A stretch of DNA of 9,009 nt, taken from NCBI GenBank assembly GCA_030595585.1, contig JAUVCY010000055.1, positions 1 to 9,009 on the forward strand, given 5' to 3'. The first letter of the stretch is position 1; every line of letters starts with the position of its first letter. Source of the stretch: Thermoplasmatota archaeon. Its GTDB lineage: Archaea; Thermoplasmatota; Penumbrarchaeia; Penumbrarchaeales; Penumbrarchaeaceae. This document shows, one piece after another, positions 6,532 to 9,009 of this stretch. The notes below the pieces were generated by a model. The model was not told the DNA's origin. It saw nothing but the letters and a program-made list of their open reading frames with translations, and made no database searches. A program made the position numbers and the translations under genes.

Positions 6532-8949
6532 ATGGCAGATGAAAAATTCAGAAAGATTGCAGCAGTGGCCGTGATGGCCTTGATGACCATGATATCAATA
6601 ACGGTCATCGGGACCTCGGATGGCCTGAACCCCCTCTCCAACAAGGATGCGGACTACGATCCTGACGGAGATATGCTTGACAACGTTGCAGAGTTCGCGG
6701 CTGGATCGGACCCCAATAACTGGGATACGGACGGCGACGGACTTCCGGACGGATGGGAGGTTGAGAGCGGAATGAGCCCAGTGGACCCATCCGACGCAAG
6801 TGATGATTTCGACTTCTTCGGAGGAGAGGAGAACGCCAACTTCAACCTCGTGGACTATCCCTATGACAACTATGCAGAGTACTACAGGCTGGCATATGTT
6901 GACAGCCAGACCGGGGAGGACGTCTACAGGGCCACCGACCCGACCAACGCGGACACCGATGGTGACGGCCTGCTGGACCCGGATGACCAATTCCCCTGGG
7001 ACTACAGCAACGACGGCACAGGTGGCAGCGGAAACGGTGGCGCGGATACGGGAGGAGAGGGAGACGGACCTGCACCAGACGGAGACGGGGATGGAGACGG
7101 CAACTCGGACGATGACGGGGACGGGCTCTCCGACACCGATGAGATGGCACAGGGAACCGACCCGAACAACCCCGACACGGACGGGGATGGACTCAACGAC
7201 GCTGCGGAGATCGCACTGGGACTGGACCCCAACGACTGGGACACGGACAACGATATGCTCATAGACGGTGTCGAGATGGGGTCGGGAGACTCCACGGACG
7301 GACACCTCGTCGACACGGACAACGACGGCCTGCCGGACCCCTGGGAGGACAATGACGACGACGGCATCCTCAACATAGAGGAGCAGGACATCGTATACTG
7401 GTTCTGGGCCTGGATGACACCCCCTGACATGGGTGGCGGTGGAATGGACCCTGAGCTTACAACCCTCATAGCATACCGTTTCAGGCTCAACCCCAACAGG
7501 AACGACAGCGACGGAGACGATATCTCCGACGATAAGGAGACACAGGCCTATGCCCCTGGACCGATCAACAAGAACTCCAGGGAGGAGTACGGGTACGAAC
7601 AGGTGACCAATGAGACCGGCGGTGGCAGATGGGTTCCCGACAGGTGGAACAATGACCACTCGCTCAAGAACACTGGCTCTGGCTTCTCCAAGCTCACCGA
7701 CGGCAGGTACAACTGGTGGACATACTGGTTCACCAAGGCCTACGAATACGGAGAGCTTCCGTTCAACACCTACAACGTCGTACTGTACAACATCAACCCA
7801 TGGCTGGTTTGGTATCTGAGCGGCGCTCCCACATCGATATCTCCCGAGGATTTCGCTGTTCTGTGGTTCAACCAGGACGTCGCCATGCCCGGATATAAAT
7901 CATATACCACATTCGGAGACTGTTTGGGCTGGATGGAGAAGGGACCGGCCCCTGTAACACCCAAGACTTACAGGTGGAACATGTACGATACCGACCCACT
8001 CAGTGACGATACTGATGCAGACAGGATGGATGATAATTGGGACCCCAGGCCTACAATCCCCGATGACAGGCTCGACACGAGCATATCCCTGAACAGGATC
8101 GGCTTCCCGCAGGCTGGCGGCGGACTCGACTGGTACATCCCCGGGTTTGGACCCGGAGAGCAGTTCCCGGTATCCGCCCTCCTTGCGCCCACTTTCGTCC
8201 AATACGACGCTAATGGCTTCCTTCATGACTTCTACGGCTTCCCTTACAGGATCATCGACTCCACCATGAACAAGGGAACCTCGCTTTACATGGAGGTCAT
8301 AATCGGTATAGAGAACGGACATCCAAATTCCGAATTCTTCCTTGAGGAGTACTACAGGAACCTCAACGTGAGTATCACTTTCCACAATGGTACTATCGAC
8401 GTGGACCCCGCCGCCTTCGATGGTTGGGAGGGCCCATCCGATAACAAATCCTATGATGAAGATGATGATATCGATGGAGACGGGATACCAAGAGCTGGAG
8501 ATTTCTCCATGACCAGCCCATGGGTCTACAATCCGCAGACAACGGACTATCCTACTTTCGAATTGGGTCTGGATGAACTGGCTCAGGAGAAGATAGTGGA
8601 GGAGATGAACTTCGAGGCGTTCAATCCCGCGGACTATGAATATGATGGATTCCCGGTCCCGGGACCGGACGATCCATACGTGGACCCGCTCACGGGCGTG
8701 GGACACTCCGGATTGAACCTCCCATTCTTCAACGTATCCAACTATCCCGGAGATGCACCCCTGTCAGGAGGTGGCATCTGGATATACTGGAGCAGAATGA
8801 CCTTCTACAAGCTGGGCTTCTACTTCATGGTCCCCGAGGGGGTCATGGCCGGCTATGTGGTCATCGATATGGTGATCATAACCGAGGAGAACATACATGT
8901 GGAGGAGTCGTTCGACGCCTTCGGAGGATATCCATACATAACCTATTGA
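6532..8949 (+). CDS. Exported protein with thrombospondin-type-3-like calcium-binding repeats
   Basis: This 805-residue, strongly acidic protein probably acts at the cell surface or outside the cell. The N-terminus MADEKFRK followed by a hydrophobic stretch at about 9-27 (IAAVAVMALMTMISITVIG) is a Sec-type signal peptide or signal anchor, and I see no clear cleavage site. About eleven DxDxDG-type loops follow: starts at residues 43, 65, 141, 193, 215, 237, 261, 273 and 325, with more isolated copies at 493 and 646. In thrombospondin type 3 and related repeats such Asp side chains bind Ca2+, which is the expected role here. Between 160 and 192 lies a Gly/Asp-rich linker. Residues about 335-480 are rich in Trp, Tyr and Asn. 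Residues about 545-805 look beta-rich and Ig-like (LYMEVIIGIENG, NVSITFHNGT, KLGFYFMVPEGVMAGYVVID). N-x-S/T sequons occur in several places, consistent with archaeal surface glycosylation. There is no C-terminal membrane segment, PGF-CTERM or sortase-like tail, so it is free or held by its N-terminus. No enzymatic motif was recognised. Its partner or ligand is unknown. Confidence 0.88.
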   Translation: MADEKFRKIAAVAVMALMTMISITVIGTSDGLNPLSNKDADYDPDGDMLDNVAEFAAGSDPNNWDTDGDGLPDGWEVESGMSPVDPSDASDDFDFFGGEENANFNLVDYPYDNYAEYYRLAYVDSQTGEDVYRATDPTNADTDGDGLLDPDDQFPWDYSNDGTGGSGNGGADTGGEGDGPAPDGDGDGDGNSDDDGDGLSDTDEMAQGTDPNNPDTDGDGLNDAAEIALGLDPNDWDTDNDMLIDGVEMGSGDSTDGHLVDTDNDGLPDPWEDNDDDGILNIEEQDIVYWFWAWMTPPDMGGGGMDPELTTLIAYRFRLNPNRNDSDGDDISDDKETQAYAPGPINKNSREEYGYEQVTNETGGGRWVPDRWNNDHSLKNTGSGFSKLTDGRYNWWTYWFTKAYEYGELPFNTYNVVLYNINPWLVWYLSGAPTSISPEDFAVLWFNQDVAMPGYKSYTTFGDCLGWMEKGPAPVTPKTYRWNMYDTDPLSDDTDADRMDDNWDPRPTIPDDRLDTSISLNRIGFPQAGGGLDWYIPGFGPGEQFPVSALLAPTFVQYDANGFLHDFYGFPYRIIDSTMNKGTSLYMEVIIGIENGHPNSEFFLEEYYRNLNVSITFHNGTIDVDPAAFDGWEGPSDNKSYDEDDDIDGDGIPRAGDFSMTSPWVYNPQTTDYPTFELGLDELAQEKIVEEMNFEAFNPADYEYDGFPVPGPDDPYVDPLTGVGHSGLNLPFFNVSNYPGDAPLSGGGIWIYWSRMTFYKLGFYFMVPEGVMAGYVVIDMVIITEENIHVEESFDAFGGYPYITY
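6658..7530 (+). repeat. Coding repeat region for DxDxDG calcium-binding loops
   Basis: Units of the form GACACGGACGGNGACGG encode DTDGDGLxD loops. Starts at residues 43 and 65, and at 193, 215 and 237, are exactly 22 residues (66 bp) apart, then 24 and 12. The block is interrupted by a 76-residue step (65 to 141) that carries an insertion rich in Tyr and acidic residues. The regular spacing indicates growth by tandem duplication followed by divergence. Confidence 0.75.
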
Positions 8950-8971
8950 TGTGCAGATATTCGGTCGACCT

Positions 8972-8999
8972 GGGGGCCCTTTCGGGCCCCCCTTTTTTT
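8972..8999 (+). terminator. GC-rich hairpin plus T7 transcription terminator
   Basis: GGGGGCCC (8972-8979), loop TTTC, and GGGCCCCC (8984-8991) form a perfect 8-bp stem. One C and seven T (8993-8999) follow. It starts 22 nt after the stop codon at 8949. Archaeal RNA polymerase terminates at oligo-T tracts. The strong hairpin makes it resemble a bacterial intrinsic terminator. Confidence 0.85.
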
Positions 9000-9009
9000 A
9001 TTTAAGAGC

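Noticed and set aside
6595..7659. 354-codon open frame on the minus strand opposite the secreted-protein gene
   Set aside because: It is a by-product of the GAC/GGC-rich repeats, whose reverse complement (GTC, GCC) lacks stop codons. The translation is low-complexity Val/Ser/Arg, with no ribosome site or promoter.

Overview
The window looks like chromosomal DNA from a mesophilic-to-thermophilic archaeon of moderate GC content, probably Thermoplasmatota. Archaeal origin is supported by BRE/TATA promoters (CCCAAAAG followed by TATTAT; CGAAAGG followed by TTAATAA), Shine-Dalgarno sites of the GGTGA/GAGGT type 5 nt before ATG, heavy use of AGG/AGA for arginine and ATA for isoleucine, and a secreted protein rich in DxDxDG calcium-binding repeats. 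The phylum is an inference from overall character, not from a marker gene.

Layout: (1) positions 1-809, minus strand, hold the 5' part of a gene that leaves the window on the left. It encodes a membrane-anchored protein with an extracytoplasmic beta-rich part. It has no stop codon inside the window. (2) Positions 810-1065 are a divergent intergenic region with a promoter facing each way and four copies of a 13-nt element, TRTCAAAGTKRGG, one of them inverted. (3) Positions 1066-6354, plus strand, encode a 1762-residue Lhr-type superfamily 2 helicase, about twice the usual archaeal Lhr length. Its long C-terminal half resembles the bacterial Lhr C-terminal domain and seems to contain that winged-helix plus beta-barrel module twice. 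(4) Positions 6355-6531 are intergenic, with two possible promoters. (5) Positions 6532-8949, plus strand, encode an 805-residue exported protein with about eleven thrombospondin-type-3-like repeats and an unrecognised C-terminal half. (6) A strong GC hairpin followed by seven T ends this unit at 8972-8999.

Nothing ties the three genes into one pathway. The helicase appears to be a single-gene transcription unit for nucleic-acid repair or RNA/DNA remodelling. The two flanking genes encode cell-surface proteins. The helicase and the left-hand gene share a repeat-filled control region, so co-regulation of these two is possible. No mobile element, CRISPR array, tRNA or rRNA was seen.
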